A stretch of 64,000 bases of DNA from Callipepla californica brunnescens (GCA_023055505.1 JALIRH010000006.1:25207105-25271104), one strand, 5' to 3'; shown: positions 1 to 11,607, numbered from the stretch's first letter. Numbers and translations are program-made. The notes: generated from the sequence alone by a model not told the origin.

Positions 1-1447
1 CATCGGCAAGCCTCCAATCTTGCGGGACCTCTCCAGATGACCAGGAATGCTGATAGATGGCAGAAAGCGGCTTGGCAATCACCTCTGCCAGCTCCCTCAG
101 CACCCTTGGGTGGATCCCATCTGGCCCCATGGACTTGTGGCAGTTCAGATGGAGGAGCAGGTCTCTGACTGTCTCTGCTGGGATCACAGGGGGTGTATGA
201 TGCGCTTCGTCCCAGACTTCCAGGTCAGGGCGAGGAGTATCCTGAGGATAACTGGTCTGTCTATTAAAGACAGACGTGAAGAAGGCATTGAGAACCTCAG
301 CCTTTTCCTTATCCTCTGTGGTTACATTCCCTGCCGCATCAAGTAAAGGAGGGAAATTCTCCTTAGTTCTTCTTTTACTGTTAATATATTTATAAAAGGA
401 TTTTTTGTTCTCCTTTACTGCAGTAGCCAGTCTAAGTTCAAGCTGGGCTTTTGCATTTCTAACTTCCTGCCTGCAAATCTTGGCAAGTTCCCTGTAGTCT
501 CCCCAAGTAGCCTGTCCCATCTTCCAGAGGGCATAGACTCTCTTTTTCTCCCGGAGTCTCAACAAAAGATCCCGGTTCATCCACACTGGCCTTTTTCCCC
601 TCCGGCTTGACTTACGGTACTCAGGGACAGCCTGCACCTGTGCCTTTAAGATGTCCGTCTTGAGGAGGACCCAGGCTTCCTGGACCCCTTTACCCCTCAG
701 GAGCGAGTCCCAAGGGACCCTTGCAACAAGCATCCTGAACAGGTCAAAGTCTGCCCTCCGGAAGTCCAAGGTAGCAGTTTTGCTAGTCACCCTCTTGATG
801 TCACCAAGAATAGCAAACTCTACCATTTCATGGTCACTCTGGCCAAGACGATCCCCAACCTTCACATCTCCTACTAGTCCTTCTCTGTTAGTGAAGAGCA
901 GGTCTAGCAGGGCACCTCCCCTGGTAGGTTCTTGCACCAGCTGTGTCAGGAAGCAATCTTCCACACACTCCAGAAATCTCATGGACTGCTTCCTCTGCGC
1001 GGTATTATATTTCCAGCATATATCAGGGAAGTTGAAGTCCCCCATGAGAACTAGTGCTGGCCATCGTGCAACATCTACTAGTTGCTTGTAGAACACCTCA
1101 TCTATCTCTTCATCTTGGCTAGGCGGTCTATAACAGAGCCCCACCACGATGTCACTCCTACAGACCATCCCCCTGATCCTTACCCACAGACACTCCACTT
1201 GGTCGTTTCCAACCTCAAGCTCTTCAACATCAAGACACTCTTTGATATAGAGAGCTATGCCACCACCCTTTTTTCCCCTCCTATCCCTTCTGAAGAGCTT
1301 GTAGCCATCCATCCCAGTACTCCAGTCATGGGAGGGGTCCCACCATGTTTCTGTAATAGCAACAAGGTCACAGTTAGACTGCCTTACAATCGTTTCAAGC
1401 TCTTCTTGTTTATTGCCCATGCTGCGTGCGCTGGTGTATATATGCAC
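1..1447 (-). CDS. CR1 ORF2, N-terminal part (endonuclease to start of RT), partial at window edge
   Basis: This is the N-terminal 482 codons or so of CR1 ORF2: the APE-type endonuclease domain, the linker and the beginning of the reverse transcriptase. The frame is open to the window edge. Compared with the full-length copy, the endonuclease motif I Asn (residue 6) is Ser, because the plus strand has C at 1431 where the Asn copies have T. The first codon given here is GTG; the first in-frame ATG is residue 10. The copy has no CR1 5' UTR, so it has no known promoter of its own. Confidence 0.85.
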   Translation of the reverse strand, partial: MHIYTSARSMGNKQEELETIVRQSNCDLVAITETWWDPSHDWSTGMDGYKLFRRDRRGKKGGGIALYIKECLDVEELEVGNDQVECLWVRIRGMVCRSDIVVGLCYRPPSQDEEIDEVFYKQLVDVARWPALVLMGDFNFPDICWKYNTAQRKQSMRFLECVEDCFLTQLVQEPTRGGALLDLLFTNREGLVGDVKVGDRLGQSDHEMVEFAILGDIKRVTSKTATLDFRRADFDLFRMLVARVPWDSLLRGKGVQEAWVLLKTDILKAQVQAVPEYRKSSRRGKRPVWMNRDLLLRLREKKRVYALWKMGQATWGDYRELAKICRQEVRNAKAQLELRLATAVKENKKSFYKYINSKRRTKENFPPLLDAAGNVTTEDKEKAEVLNAFFTSVFNRQTSYPQDTPRPDLEVWDEAHHTPPVIPAETVRDLLLHLNCHKSMGPDGIHPRVLRELAEVIAKPLSAIYQHSWSSGEVPQDWRLAD

Positions 1448-1670
1448 TTCAGCTGAGACATTTGCCTCACCCTTTGTTCCAGCACAGCCCCCCTGGGCTC
1501 TTCACTGGGGAGCCCTGTTATATCCCCTACCCCCATCACAGCTAGTTTAAAGCTCTCTCAATTAGTCCAGCTAGCTCCTGGGCTAGAATTCGTTTCCCCC
1601 TTTGGGACAGGTGTATTCCATCAGCGGATAACAGGCCAGGAGCTGAGTAAACTGCCCCGTGGTCAAAAAA
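1..1670 (-). mobile_element. CR1 LINE, copy 1 (cut by window edge, 5'-truncated)
   Basis: This minus-strand CR1 is identical in layout to copies 2-4. The window opens inside ORF2, so the RT half and the 3' end lie outside. At 1542-1670 it keeps the last 43 codons of ORF1, ending in TAG. It is then joined at 1671 to spacer X, exactly as in the other truncated copies. Confidence 0.93.
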
Positions 1671-1738
1671 CCCAGCCTAGAACATGCTGTGTAGCATTCT
1701 AACATGATCTAGCAGCAGCTGCTGGCTTTTGTCTTCCA

Positions 1739-1794
1739 CTCTGCACACTCCACTTCCAGTACCTGGAAAGGTACTGGAAGTGGAGTGTACAGAG
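1739..1794. repeat. Inverted repeat (hairpin) in spacer X
   Basis: The arms 1739-1763 and 1770-1794 are complementary over 25 bp with one mismatch; the inner 18 bp pair perfectly around a 6-nt loop TGGAAA. The same hairpin occurs in every X copy: 2973-3028, and around 6708, 7939, 11671, 15418 and 16649. From the X-short of unit 3 rightward the loop is 5 nt (TGAAA). Such palindromes can cause fork stalling or template switching. Whether this one drove the amplification is inference. Confidence 0.85.
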
Positions 1795-1999
1795 TGAAAA
1801 CCAAAGTGGATGCCCCTGATCCCCTCATGGAGCATCACTGTGTCTTCTCTGTTTTAACTTAAATTACATGGACTTTTCTGTACCAACTGCTGATTTGATT
1901 CCATACTGCTGCAGTCACCATCCTTCTCAGTGGGATCAGTAGGACATTACTATTTCCTGCTTCACTGAGATCTTCCATCTTCCTGCTACTTTCCCCCTC

Positions 2000-2101
2000 C
2001 TATTGGCAGCTTTCTTCAGCTTGCATGAATCTATTACTTCTCGAAGCTGTGGTAAATAAATACCACGTTTTATCACCGCTTTGATACATCCTCCCCACAA
2101 C
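2000..2101 (-). pseudogene. Exon-like segment with splice acceptor inside spacer X
   Basis: On the minus strand a branch-point-like CTAAC (2121-2117) and a pyrimidine tract end in TTTTTAG just before 2101, a convincing splice acceptor. One frame after it reads VVGRMYQSGDKTWYLFTTAS and continues to a TAG at 2000-2002. After that TAG the same frame stays open for roughly 45 more codons. Another frame is open for about 54 codons to a TGA at about 1939. I do not recognise either protein. It could be the last exon of a gene, a decayed exon, or chance. The same segment is in every X-long and X-short. Confidence 0.3.
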
Positions 2102-2904
2102 CTAAAAACAGAAGATGTTAGTTTTTTTTCAGAACACAAACAAAGCAAGGGAGCAACAACAACAGAAGAGGGCTACTTCTTGTCTCCAACATTCAACATG
2201 AGCAATTACAAGTGTATCTTGAATTTAAAAGCAAACAAGTCTTCATAAAGACATTTCAGCACATTCAAAATAACACGCAACCTGCCTGACCTGCGACAAA
2301 AAACGGCTGCACATATTTCAACAGGAAGGTCAGCCTAACCGTTAGCCAACTCAATCAGAACATGCCATTTCCATCCCATTCCAAGTAGACTTGAACAGAA
2401 GTCATGATGACTTATTTATTGGAGCTAAGACCACGGTGAAAACCCCACAGGGCTACCCATCACAGGACTGTGTGATGGTTCAACACTCAAACGGATAGAA
2501 ACTGGCTTGAAATAAAAAAATCACTCACAGTGCACTATGATCTTTGCTTAACGAGTTATTAAAACAACTCTGCAGGTGCACAGCTTCCAGGAGACTGAGC
2601 AAAAGCATCATACTCGATGTCAACAGTATTCCTACTGCAGTATTAGAGACAGAAAAGGAGAAAGGAACAGAATCCTTACAGACTCAACCTAAAGCGCAAG
2701 CAGAGTTTTCTTCCTAGTTACACAAATTTAAATAAAGTACAAAAACTTGTCTTAGAAATGCTGCTGTCTGTGCGCACTTCCTCATGTCCGTCATCTCACA
2801 AGCGCATGTCCAGTCCAACAGCAAAACTAATGAGCAAAGAGAGATACAGTGAAGAGCGAGGCTGCACAATCAGTTGTAGAAAAACTGCACTGCAATCAGA
2901 TGCA

Positions 2905-3557
2905 CCCAGCCTAGAACATGCTGTGTAGCATTCTAACATGATCTAGCAGCAGCTGCTGGCTTTTGTCTTCCGCTCTGCACACTCCACTTCCAGTACCTGG
3001 AAAGGTACTGGAAGTGGAGTGTACAGAGTGAAAACCAAAGTGGATGCCCCTGATCCCCTCATGGAGCATCACTGTGTCTTCTCTGTTTTAACTTAAATTA
3101 CATGGACTTTTCTGTACCAACTGCTGATTTGATTCCATACTGCTGCAGTCACCATCCTTCTCAGTGGGATCAGTAGGACATTACTATTTCCTGCTTCACT
3201 GAGATCTTCCATCTTCCTGCTACTTTCCCCCTCCTATTGGCAGCTTTCTTCAGCTTGCATGAATCTATTACTTCTCGAAGCTGTGGTAAATAAATACCAC
3301 GTTTTATCACCGCTTTGATACATCCTCCCCACAACCTAAAAACAGAAGATGTTAGTTTTTTTCAGAACACAAACAAAGCAAGGGAGCAACAACAACAGAA
3401 GAGGGCTACTTCTTGTCTCCAACATTCAACATGAGCAATTACAAGTGTATCTTGAATTTAAAAGCAAACAAGTCTTCAGCAAAACTGACGAGCAAAGAGA
3501 GATACAGTGAAGAGCAAGGCTGCACAATCAGTTGTAGAAAAACTGCACTGCAATCAG
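2905..3557. repeat. Spacer X, short form (unit 2)
   Basis: This is a second copy of X, starting at the same base as X-long but lacking the 575 bp equivalent to 2246-2820. The deletion joint reads 'cttca/gcaaaac', with CA shared by both sides. It runs to 'gcaatcag' at 3557, after which the 3' tail of CR1 begins. The hairpin is at 2973-3028. Confidence 0.85.
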
Positions 3558-3581
3558 ATTCATAGATTCATAGATACATTG

Positions 3582-3617
3582 GGTTGGAAAGGACCTACAA
3601 GATCATCTAGTCCAACC
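3582..3617 (-). promoter_or_regulatory. CR1 3' UTR hairpin (template-recognition element)
   Basis: GGTTGGA (3582-3588) pairs with TCCAACC (3611-3617), giving a stem in the RNA immediately before the 8-bp tail repeats. A conserved 3' stem followed by short tandem repeats is the known CR1 feature recognised by its own reverse transcriptase. The same element recurs in each complete copy, for example at 17267-17302 in the full-length one. Confidence 0.6.
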
Positions 3618-3650
3618 ATCCTCACACCACCATCCCTACCAACCAAGCTA

Positions 3651-6416
3651 CTAAATCAAATCCCTCAGCACCTCATCTAAACGCTTCTTGAACAGCGCTA
3701 GGGACGGTGCCTCAACCACCTCCCTAGGCAGGCCATTCCAGTGCCTGACCACTCTCTCAGAGAAAAAATTTTTCCTCAAGTCTAATCTAAATCTTCCCCG
3801 GCACAACTTGTGGCCATTCCCTCTCGTCCTGTCATTAGTTACCTGGCAGAAGAGGCCGACCCCCTCCTTACCACAGCCTCCCTTCAGGAAGTGGTAGAGT
3901 GCAATGAGGTCTCCTCTAAGCCTCCTTTTCCCCAAACTAAACAATCCCAGCTCCCTCAGCCGCTCCTCGTAAGACTTGTGCTCCGGACCCCTCACCAGTT
4001 TTGTTGCCCTTCTCTGAACACCCTCCAGGGCCTCAACGTCTCTCTTGTAGTGAGGGGCCCAAAACTGAACGCAGTACTCGAGGTGCGGCCGCACCAGAGC
4101 TGAGTACAGGGGGATGATCACCTCCCTGCTCCTGCTGGCCACACTATTCCTAATACAGGCCAGGATGCCATTGGCCTTCTTGGCCACCTGGGCACACTGC
4201 CGGCTCATACTGAGCCGAGCATCAACCAACACCCCCAGGTCCTTTTCCTCTATACACTCCTCAAGCCATTCTGCCCCAAGCCTATAGCATTGCATGGGGT
4301 GATTGTGGCCAAAGTGCAGGACCCGGCACTTGGCCTTATTGAACCTCATCCCATTGACCTCAGCCCAACTGTCTAGCCTATCCAGATCCCGCTGAAGGGC
4401 CTCCCTACCCTCAGGCAGATCGACACATCCTCCCAACTTGGTGTCATCCGCAAACTTACTGAGGGTACACTCAATCCCCTCATCCAGGTCATCAATAAAG
4501 ATATTAAACCAGACGGGCCCCAATACCGACCCTTGGGGGACACCACTCGTGACAGGACGCCAGCTGGACTTGACTCCATTAACCACTACCCGCTGGGCAC
4601 GGCCCTCTAGCCAATTCTCAACCCAGAGAAGAGTGAACCTGTCCACACCATGGGCTGCCAGCTTCTGCAGGAGAATACTGTGGGAGACCGTGTCAAAGGC
4701 TTTGCTGAAGTCCAGGTAGACTACATCAACAGCCTTTCCCTCCTCTACCAGTCTGGTCACCCAGTCGTAGAAGGAGATGAGGTTGGACAAGCACGACCTG
4801 CCCTTTGTGAACCCGTGCTGGCTGGGTCTGATCCCCTGATTGCCATGCACGTGCCGTGTGATCTCCCTCAAGATCAATTGCTCCATAACTTTCCCTGATA
4901 CCGAGGTCAGGCTGACAGGCCTGTAGTTCCCCGGATCTTCCTTACGGCCTTTCTTGTAGATGGGAGTCACATCGGCAAGCCTCCAATCTTGCGGGACCTC
5001 TCCAGATGACCAGGAATGCTGATAGATGGCAGAAAGCGGCTTGGCAATCACCTCTGCCAGCTCCCTCAGCACCCTTGGGTGGATCCCATCTGGCCCCATG
5101 GACTTGTGGCAGTTCAGATGGAGGAGCAGGTCTCTGACTGTCTCTGCTGGGATCACAGGGGGTGTATGATGCGCTTCGTCCCAGACTTCCAGGTCAGGGC
5201 GAGGAGTATCCTGAGGATAACTGGTCTGTCTATTAAAGACAGACGTGAAGAAGGCATTGAGAACCTCAGCCTTTTCCTTATCCTCTGTGGTTACATTCCC
5301 TGCCGCATCAAGTAAAGGAGGGAAATTCTCCTTAGTTCTTCTTTTACTGTTAATATATTTATAAAAGGATTTTTTGTTCTCCTTTACTGCAGTAGCCAGT
5401 CTAAGTTCAAGCTGGGCTTTTGCATTTCTAACTTCCTGCCTGCAAATCTTGGCAAGTTCCCTGTAGTCTCCCCAAGTAGCCTGTCCCATCTTCCAGAGGG
5501 CATAGACTCTCTTTTTCTCCCGGAGTCTCAACAAAAGATCCCGGTTCATCCACACTGGCCTTTTTCCCCTCCGGCTTGACTTACGGTACTCAGGGACAGC
5601 CTGCACCTGTGCCTTTAAGATGTCCGTCTTGAGGAGGACCCAGGCTTCCTGGACCCCTTTACCCCTCAGGAGCGAGTCCCAAGGGACCCTTGCAACAAGC
5701 ATCCTGAACAGGTCAAAGTCTGCCCTCCGGAAGTCCAAGGTAGCAGTTTTGCTAGTCACCCTCTTGATGTCACCAAGAATAGCAAACTCTACCATTTCAT
5801 GGTCACTCTGGCCAAGACGATCCCCAACCTTCACATCTCCTACTAGTCCTTCTCTGTTAGTGAAGAGCAGGTCTAGCAGGGCACCTCCCCTGGTAGGTTC
5901 TTGCACCAGCTGTGTCAGGAAGCAATCTTCCACACACTCCAGAAATCTCATGGACTGCTTCCTCTGCGCGGTATTATATTTCCAGCATATATCAGGGAAG
6001 TTGAAGTCCCCCATGAGAACTAGTGCTGGCCATCGTGCAACATCTACTAGTTGCTTGTAGAACACCTCATCTATCTCTTCATCTTGGCTAGGCGGTCTAT
6101 AACAGAGCCCCACCACGATGTCACTCCTACAGACCATCCCCCTGATCCTTACCCACAGACACTCCACTTGGTCGTTTCCAACCTCAAGCTCTTCAACATC
6201 AAGACACTCTTTGATATAGAGAGCTATGCCACCACCCTTTTTTCCCCTCCTATCCCTTCTGAAGAGCTTGTAGCCATCCATCCCAGTACTCCAGTCATGG
6301 GAGGGGTCCCACCATGTTTCTGTAATAGCAACAAGGTCACAGTTAGACTGCCTTACAATCGTTTCAAGCTCTTCTTGTTTATTGCCCATGCTGCGTGCGC
6401 TGGTGTATATATGCAC
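3651..6416 (-). CDS. CR1 ORF2: endonuclease-reverse transcriptase (copy 2)
   Basis: This is an open frame of 921 codons. Residues 1-210 form the APE-like endonuclease (E33 in ITETWW, D137 in MGDFNF, D205-H206 in QSDHE). About residues 430-690 form the reverse transcriptase (motif [10 protein letters not shown] with D569, motif [12 protein letters not shown], motif C FADD at 655-658). A CR1-type C-terminal region follows. The protein would nick target DNA and prime cDNA synthesis from the CR1 RNA 3' end. Residue 6, the motif I Asn of the endonuclease, is Ser here (C at 6400), so nicking is predicted to be impaired. Residue 496 is Gly and residue 641 is Ile. The assigned first codon is GTG. There is no upstream CR1 promoter. 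Confidence 0.92.
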   Translation of the reverse strand: MHIYTSARSMGNKQEELETIVRQSNCDLVAITETWWDPSHDWSTGMDGYKLFRRDRRGKKGGGIALYIKECLDVEELEVGNDQVECLWVRIRGMVCRSDIVVGLCYRPPSQDEEIDEVFYKQLVDVARWPALVLMGDFNFPDICWKYNTAQRKQSMRFLECVEDCFLTQLVQEPTRGGALLDLLFTNREGLVGDVKVGDRLGQSDHEMVEFAILGDIKRVTSKTATLDFRRADFDLFRMLVARVPWDSLLRGKGVQEAWVLLKTDILKAQVQAVPEYRKSSRRGKRPVWMNRDLLLRLREKKRVYALWKMGQATWGDYRELAKICRQEVRNAKAQLELRLATAVKENKKSFYKYINSKRRTKENFPPLLDAAGNVTTEDKEKAEVLNAFFTSVFNRQTSYPQDTPRPDLEVWDEAHHTPPVIPAETVRDLLLHLNCHKSMGPDGIHPRVLRELAEVIAKPLSAIYQHSWSSGEVPQDWRLADVTPIYKKGRKEDPGNYRPVSLTSVSGKVMEQLILREITRHVHGNQGIRPSQHGFTKGRSCLSNLISFYDWVTRLVEEGKAVDVVYLDFSKAFDTVSHSILLQKLAAHGVDRFTLLWVENWLEGRAQRVVVNGVKSSWRPVTSGVPQGSVLGPVWFNIFIDDLDEGIECTLSKFADDTKLGGCVDLPEGREALQRDLDRLDSWAEVNGMRFNKAKCRVLHFGHNHPMQCYRLGAEWLEECIEEKDLGVLVDARLSMSRQCAQVAKKANGILACIRNSVASRSREVIIPLYSALVRPHLEYCVQFWAPHYKRDVEALEGVQRRATKLVRGPEHKSYEERLRELGLFSLGKRRLRGDLIALYHFLKGGCGKEGVGLFCQVTNDRTRGNGHKLCRGRFRLDLRKNFFSERVVRHWNGLPREVVEAPSLALFKKRLDEVLRDLI

Positions 6417-6639
6417 TTCAGCTGAGACATTTGCCTCACCCTTTGTTCCAGCACAGCCCCCCTGGGCTCTTCACTGGGGAGCCCTGTTATATCCCCTACC
6501 CCCATCACAGCTAGTTTAAAGCTCTCTCAATTAGTCCAGCTAGCTCCTGGGCTAGAATTCGTTTCCCCCTTTGGGACAGGTGTATTCCATCAGCGGATAA
6601 CAGGCCAGGAGCTGAGTAAACTGCCCCGTGGTCAAAAAA

Positions 6640-7873
6640 CCCAGCCTAGAACATGCTGTGTAGCATTCTAACATGATCTAGCAGCAGCTGCTGGCTTTTG
6701 TCTTCCGCTCTGCACACTCCACTTCCAGTACCTGGAAAGGTACTGGAAGTGGAGTGTACAGAGTGAAAACCAAAGTGGATGCCCCTGATCCCCTCATGGA
6801 GCATCACTGTGTCTTCTCTGTTTTAACTTAAATTACATGGACTTTTCTGTACCAACTGCTGATTTGATTCCATACTGCTGCAGTCACCATCCTTCTCAGT
6901 GGGATCAGTAGGACATTACTATTTCCTGCTTCACTGAGATCTTCCATCTTCCTGCTACTTTCCCCCTCCTATTGGCAGCTTTCTTCAGCTTGCATGAATC
7001 TATTACTTCTCGAAGCTGTGGTAAATAAATACCACGTTTTATCACCGCTTTGATACATCCTCCCCACAACCTAAAAACAGAAGATGTTAGTTTTTTTTCA
7101 GAACACAAACAAAGCAAGGGAGCAACAACAACAGAAGAGGGCTACTTCTTGTCTCCAACATTCAACATGAGCAATTACAAGTGTATCTTGAATTTAAAAG
7201 CAAACAAGTCTTCATAAAGACATTTCAGCACATTCAAAATAACACGCAACCTGCCTGACCTGCGACAAAAAACGGCTGCACATATTTCAACAGGAAGGTC
7301 AGCCTAACCGTTAGCCAACTCAATCAGAACATGCCATTTCCATCCCATTCCAAGTAGACTTGAACAGAAGTCATGATGACTTATTTATTGGAGCTAAGAC
7401 CACGGTGAAAACCCCACAGGGCTACCCATCACAGGACTGTGTGATGGTTCAACACTCAAACGGATAGAAACTGGCTTGAAATAAAAAAATCACTCACAGT
7501 GCACTATGATCTTTGCTTAACGAGTTATTAAAACAACTCTGCAGGTGCACAGCTTCCAGGAGACTGAGCAAAAGCATCATACTCGATGTCAACAGTATTC
7601 CTACTGCAGTATTAGAGACAGAAAAGGAGAAAGGAACAGAATCCTTACAGACTCAACCTAAAGCGCAAGCAGAGTTTTCTTCCTAGTTACACAAATTTAA
7701 ATAAAGTACAAAAACTTGTCTTAGAAATGCTGCTGTCTGTGCGCACTTCCTCATGCCCGTCATCTCACAAGCGCATGTCCAGTCCAACAGCAAAACTAAT
7801 GAGCAAAGAGAGATACAGTGAAGAGCGAGGCTGCACAATCAGTTGTAGAAAAACTGCACTGCAATCAGATGCA
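6640..7873. repeat. Spacer X, long form (unit 3)
   Basis: This is nearly identical to 1671-2904 and again 1234 bp long. It retains the 6-nt hairpin loop (TGGAAA) and the internal 575-bp segment. The exon-like segment lies at the equivalent position (acceptor near 7070). Confidence 0.85.
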
Positions 7874-8525
7874 CCCAGCCTAGAACATGCTGTGTAGCAT
7901 TCCAACATGATCTAGCAGCAGCTGCTGGCTTTTGTCTTCCGCTCTGCACACTCCACTTCCAGTACCTGAAAGGTACTGGAAGTGGAGTGTACAGAGTGAA
8001 AACCAAAGTGGATGCCCCTGATCCCCTCATGGAGCATCACTGTGTCTTCTCTGTTTTAACTTAAATTACATGGACTTTTCTGTACCAACTGCTGATTTGA
8101 TTCCATACTGCTGCAGTCACCATCCTTCTCAGTGGGATCAGTAGGACATTACTATTTCCTGCTTCACTGAGATCTTCCATCTTCCTGCTACTTTCCCCCT
8201 CCTATTGGCAGCTTTCTTCAGCTTGCATGAATCTATTACTTCTCGAAGCTGTGGTAAATAAATACCACGTTTTATCACCGCTTTGATACATCCTCCCCAC
8301 AACCTAAAAACAGAAGATGTTAGTTTTTTTCAGAACACAAACAAAGCAAGGGAGCAACAACAACAGAAGAGGGCTACTTCTTGTCTCCAACATTCAACAT
8401 GAGCAATTACAAGTGTATCTTGAATTTAAAAGCAAACAAGTCTTCAGCAAAACTGACGAGCAAAGAGAGATACAGTGAAGAGCAAGGCTGCACAATCAGT
8501 TGTAGAAAAACTGCACTGCAATCAG
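7874..8525. repeat. Spacer X, short form (unit 3)
   Basis: This is the deleted form of X. It is the first copy from the left to have the 5-nt hairpin loop TGAAA. It also carries 'gcattccaac' near its start, a variant shared only with the X-short of unit 5. It is followed by the CR1 tail at 8526. Confidence 0.85.
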
Positions 8526-11500
8526 ATTCATAGATTCATAGATACATTGGGTTGGAAAGGACCTACAAGATCATCTAGTCCAACCATCCTCACACCACCA
8601 TCCCTACCAACCAAGCTACTAAATCAAATCCCTCAGCACCTCATCTAAACGCTTCTTGAACAGCGCTAGGGACGGTGCCTCAACCACCTCCCTAGGCAGG
8701 CCATTCCAGTGCCTGACCACTCTCTCAGAGAAAAAATTTTTCCTCAAGTCTAATCTAAATCTTCCCCGGCACAACTTGTGGCCATTCCCTCTCGTCCTGT
8801 CATTAGTTACCTGGCAGAAGAGGCCGACCCCCTCCTTACCACAGCCTCCCTTCAGGAAGTGGTAGAGTGCAATGAGGTCTCCTCTAAGCCTCCTTTTCCC
8901 CAAACTAAACAATCCCAGCTCCCTCAGCCGCTCCTCGTAAGACTTGTGCTCCGGACCCCTCACCAGTTTTGTTGCCCTTCTCTGAACACCCTCCAGGGCC
9001 TCAACGTCTCTCTTGTAGTGAGGGGCCCAAAACTGAACGCAGTACTCGAGGTGCGGCCGCACCAGAGCTGAGTACAGGGGGATGATCACCTCCCTGCTCC
9101 TGCTGGCCACACTATTCCTAATACAGGCCAGGATGCCATTGGCCTTCTTGGCCACCTGGGCACACTGCCGGCTCATACTGAGCCGAGCATCAACCAACAC
9201 CCCCAGGTCCTTTTCCTCTATACACTCCTCAAGCCATTCTGCCCCAAGCCTATAGCATTGCATGGGGTGATTGTGGCCAAAGTGCAGGACCCGGCACTTG
9301 GCCTTATTGAACCTCATCCCATTGACCTCAGCCCAACTGTCTAGCCTATCCAGATCCCGCTGAAGGGCCTCCCTACCCTCAGGCAGATCGACACATCCTC
9401 CCAACTTGGTGTCATCCGCAAACTTACTGAGGGTACACTCAATCCCCTCATCCAGGTCATCAATAAAGATATTAAACCAGACGGGCCCCAATACCGACCC
9501 TTGGGGGACACCACTCGTGACAGGACGCCAGCTGGACTTGACTCCATTAACCACTACCCGCTGGGCACGGCCCTCTAGCCAATTCTCAACCCAGAGAAGA
9601 GTGAACCTGTCCACACCATGGGCTGCCAGCTTCTGCAGGAGAATACTGTGGGAGACCGTGTCAAAGGCTTTGCTGAAGTCCAGGTAGACTACATCAACAG
9701 CCTTTCCCTCCTCTACCAGTCTGGTCACCCAGTCGTAGAAGGAGATGAGGTTGGACAAGCACGACCTGCCCTTTGTGAACCCGTGCTGGCTGGGTCTGAT
9801 CCCCTGATTGCCATGCACGTGCCGTGTGATCTCCCTCAAGATCAATTGCTCCATAACTTTCCCTGATACCGAGGTCAGGCTGACAGGCCTGTAGTTCCCC
9901 GGATCTTCCTTACGGCCTTTCTTGTAGATGGGAGTCACATCGGCAAGCCTCCAATCTTGCGGGACCTCTCCAGATGACCAGGAATGCTGATAGATGGCAG
10001 AAAGCGGCTTGGCAATCACCTCTGCCAGCTCCCTCAGCACCCTTGGGTGGATCCCATCTGGCCCCATGGACTTGTGGCAGTTCAGATGGAGGAGCAGGTC
10101 TCTGACTGTCTCTGCTGGGATCACAGGGGGTGTATGATGCGCTTCGTCCCAGACTTCCAGGTCAGGGCGAGGAGTATCCTGAGGATAACTGGTCTGTCTA
10201 TTAAAGACAGACGTGAAGAAGGCATTGAGAACCTCAGCCTTTTCCTTATCCTCTGTGGTTACATTCCCTGCCGCATCAAGTAAAGGAGGGAAATTCTCCT
10301 TAGTTCTTCTTTTACTGTTAATATATTTATAAAAGGATTTTTTGTTCTCCTTTACTGCAGTAGCCAGTCTAAGTTCAAGCTGGGCTTTTGCATTTCTAAC
10401 TTCCTGCCTGCAAATCTTGGCAAGTTCCCTGTAGTCTCCCCAAGTAGCCTGTCCCATCTTCCAGAGGGCATAGACTCTCTTTTTCTCCCGGAGTCTCAAC
10501 AAAAGATCCCGGTTCATCCACACTGGCCTTTTTCCCCTCCGGCTTGACTTACGGTACTCAGGGACAGCCTGCACCTGTGCCTTTAAGATGTCCGTCTTGA
10601 GGAGGACCCAGGCTTCCTGGACCCCTTTACCCCTCAGGAGCGAGTCCCAAGGGACCCTTGCAACAAGCATCCTGAACAGGTCAAAGTCTGCCCTCCGGAA
10701 GTCCAAGGTAGCAGTTTTGCTAGTCACCCTCTTGATGTCACCAAGAATAGCAAACTCTACCATTTCATGGTCACTCTGGCCAAGACGATCCCCAACCTTC
10801 ACATCTCCTACTAGTCCTTCTCTGTTAGTGAAGAGCAGGTCTAGCAGGGCACCTCCCCTGGTAGGTTCTTGCACCAGCTGTGTCAGGAAGCAATCTTCCA
10901 CACACTCCAGAAATCTCATGGACTGCTTCCTCTGTGCCGTATTATATTTCCAGCATATATCAGGGAAGTTGAAGTCCCCCATGAGAACTAGTGCTGGCCA
11001 TCGTGCAACATCTACTAGTTGCTTGTAGAACACCTCATCTATCTCTTCATCTTGGCTAGGCGGTCTATAACAGAGCCCCACCACGATGTCACTCCTACAG
11101 ACCATCCCCCTGATCCTTACCCACAGACACTCCACTTGGTCGTTTCCAACCTCAAGCTCTTCAACATCAAGACACTCTTTGATATAGAGAGCTATGCCAC
11201 CACCCTTTTTTCCCCTCCTATCCCTTCTGAAGAGCTTGTAGCCATCCATCCCAGTACTCCAGTCATGGGAGGGGTCCCACCATGTTTCTGTAATAGCAAC
11301 AAGGTCACAGTTAGACTGCCTTACAATCGTTTCAAGCTCTTCTTGTTTATTGCCCATGCTGCGTGCGTTGGTGTATATATGCACTTCAGCTGAGACATTT
11401 GCCTCACCCTTTGTTCCAGCACAGCCCCCCTGGGCTCTTCACTGGGGAGCCCTGTTATATCCCCTACCCCCATCACAGCTAGTTTAAAGCTCTCTCAATT

Positions 11501-11607
11501 AGTCCAGCTAGCTCCTGGGCTAGAATTCGTTTCCCCCTTTGGGACAGGTGTATTCCATCAGCGGATAACAGGCCAGGAGCTGAGTAAACTGCCCCGTGGT
11601 CAAAAAA
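8526..11607 (-). mobile_element. CR1 LINE, copy 3 (5'-truncated in ORF1, intact ORF2)
   Basis: Its structure is as copy 2: two tail repeats, 3' UTR hairpin, ORF2, and an ORF1 remnant at 11479-11607 joined to X at 11608. Private difference: 'tctgtgccg' at 10931-10939, where the other copies read 'tctgcgc'. Confidence 0.93.
8619..11384 (-). CDS. CR1 ORF2: endonuclease-reverse transcriptase (copy 3)
   Basis: The frame is 921 codons and intact, with the domain order of the copy at 3651-6416. Unlike that copy, it keeps the endonuclease motif I Asn at residue 6 (T at 11368). All visible endonuclease residues (N6, E33, D137, N139, D205, H206) and reverse transcriptase residues (D569, FADD) are therefore present. 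Residue 496 is Gly and residue 641 is Ile. The protein would be catalytically complete if expressed, but the copy has no CR1 5' UTR and only 43 codons of ORF1. Expression would need read-through transcription. Confidence 0.92.
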   Translation of the reverse strand: MHIYTNARSMGNKQEELETIVRQSNCDLVAITETWWDPSHDWSTGMDGYKLFRRDRRGKKGGGIALYIKECLDVEELEVGNDQVECLWVRIRGMVCRSDIVVGLCYRPPSQDEEIDEVFYKQLVDVARWPALVLMGDFNFPDICWKYNTAQRKQSMRFLECVEDCFLTQLVQEPTRGGALLDLLFTNREGLVGDVKVGDRLGQSDHEMVEFAILGDIKRVTSKTATLDFRRADFDLFRMLVARVPWDSLLRGKGVQEAWVLLKTDILKAQVQAVPEYRKSSRRGKRPVWMNRDLLLRLREKKRVYALWKMGQATWGDYRELAKICRQEVRNAKAQLELRLATAVKENKKSFYKYINSKRRTKENFPPLLDAAGNVTTEDKEKAEVLNAFFTSVFNRQTSYPQDTPRPDLEVWDEAHHTPPVIPAETVRDLLLHLNCHKSMGPDGIHPRVLRELAEVIAKPLSAIYQHSWSSGEVPQDWRLADVTPIYKKGRKEDPGNYRPVSLTSVSGKVMEQLILREITRHVHGNQGIRPSQHGFTKGRSCLSNLISFYDWVTRLVEEGKAVDVVYLDFSKAFDTVSHSILLQKLAAHGVDRFTLLWVENWLEGRAQRVVVNGVKSSWRPVTSGVPQGSVLGPVWFNIFIDDLDEGIECTLSKFADDTKLGGCVDLPEGREALQRDLDRLDSWAEVNGMRFNKAKCRVLHFGHNHPMQCYRLGAEWLEECIEEKDLGVLVDARLSMSRQCAQVAKKANGILACIRNSVASRSREVIIPLYSALVRPHLEYCVQFWAPHYKRDVEALEGVQRRATKLVRGPEHKSYEERLRELGLFSLGKRRLRGDLIALYHFLKGGCGKEGVGLFCQVTNDRTRGNGHKLCRGRFRLDLRKNFFSERVVRHWNGLPREVVEAPSLALFKKRLDEVLRDLI

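Larger units (their letters stand above)
1671..2904. repeat. Spacer X, long form (unit 2)
   Basis: This is non-CR1 sequence of about 1234 bp between CR1 copies. It begins at 'cccagcctagaac' and ends with 'gcaatcagatgca', where a second, shorter X follows. It holds a 25-bp inverted repeat near its start, an exon-like stretch with a splice acceptor on the minus strand, and a 575-bp segment (about 2246-2820) that is missing from X-short. I do not recognise it as a known transposon. It looks like ordinary genomic or intronic sequence caught in the amplification. Confidence 0.85.
3558..6639 (-). mobile_element. CR1 LINE, copy 2 (5'-truncated in ORF1, intact ORF2)
   Basis: This minus-strand CR1 has 3' tail repeats ATTCATAG at 3558, a 93-bp 3' UTR, complete ORF2, the inter-ORF gap and the last 43 codons of ORF1 (6511-6639). 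It is fused to X at 6640. It has two tail repeats and 'ttgggttgg' in the 3' UTR, shared with copy 3 but not with copies 4 and 5. It lacks the 5' UTR and most of ORF1, so it cannot be autonomous as it stands. Confidence 0.93.

Noticed and set aside
1936..2148. 70-codon minus-strand frame in X-long as a stand-alone gene
   Set aside because: It runs through the splice acceptor into intron-like sequence. It is treated as one possible frame of an exon-like segment instead.
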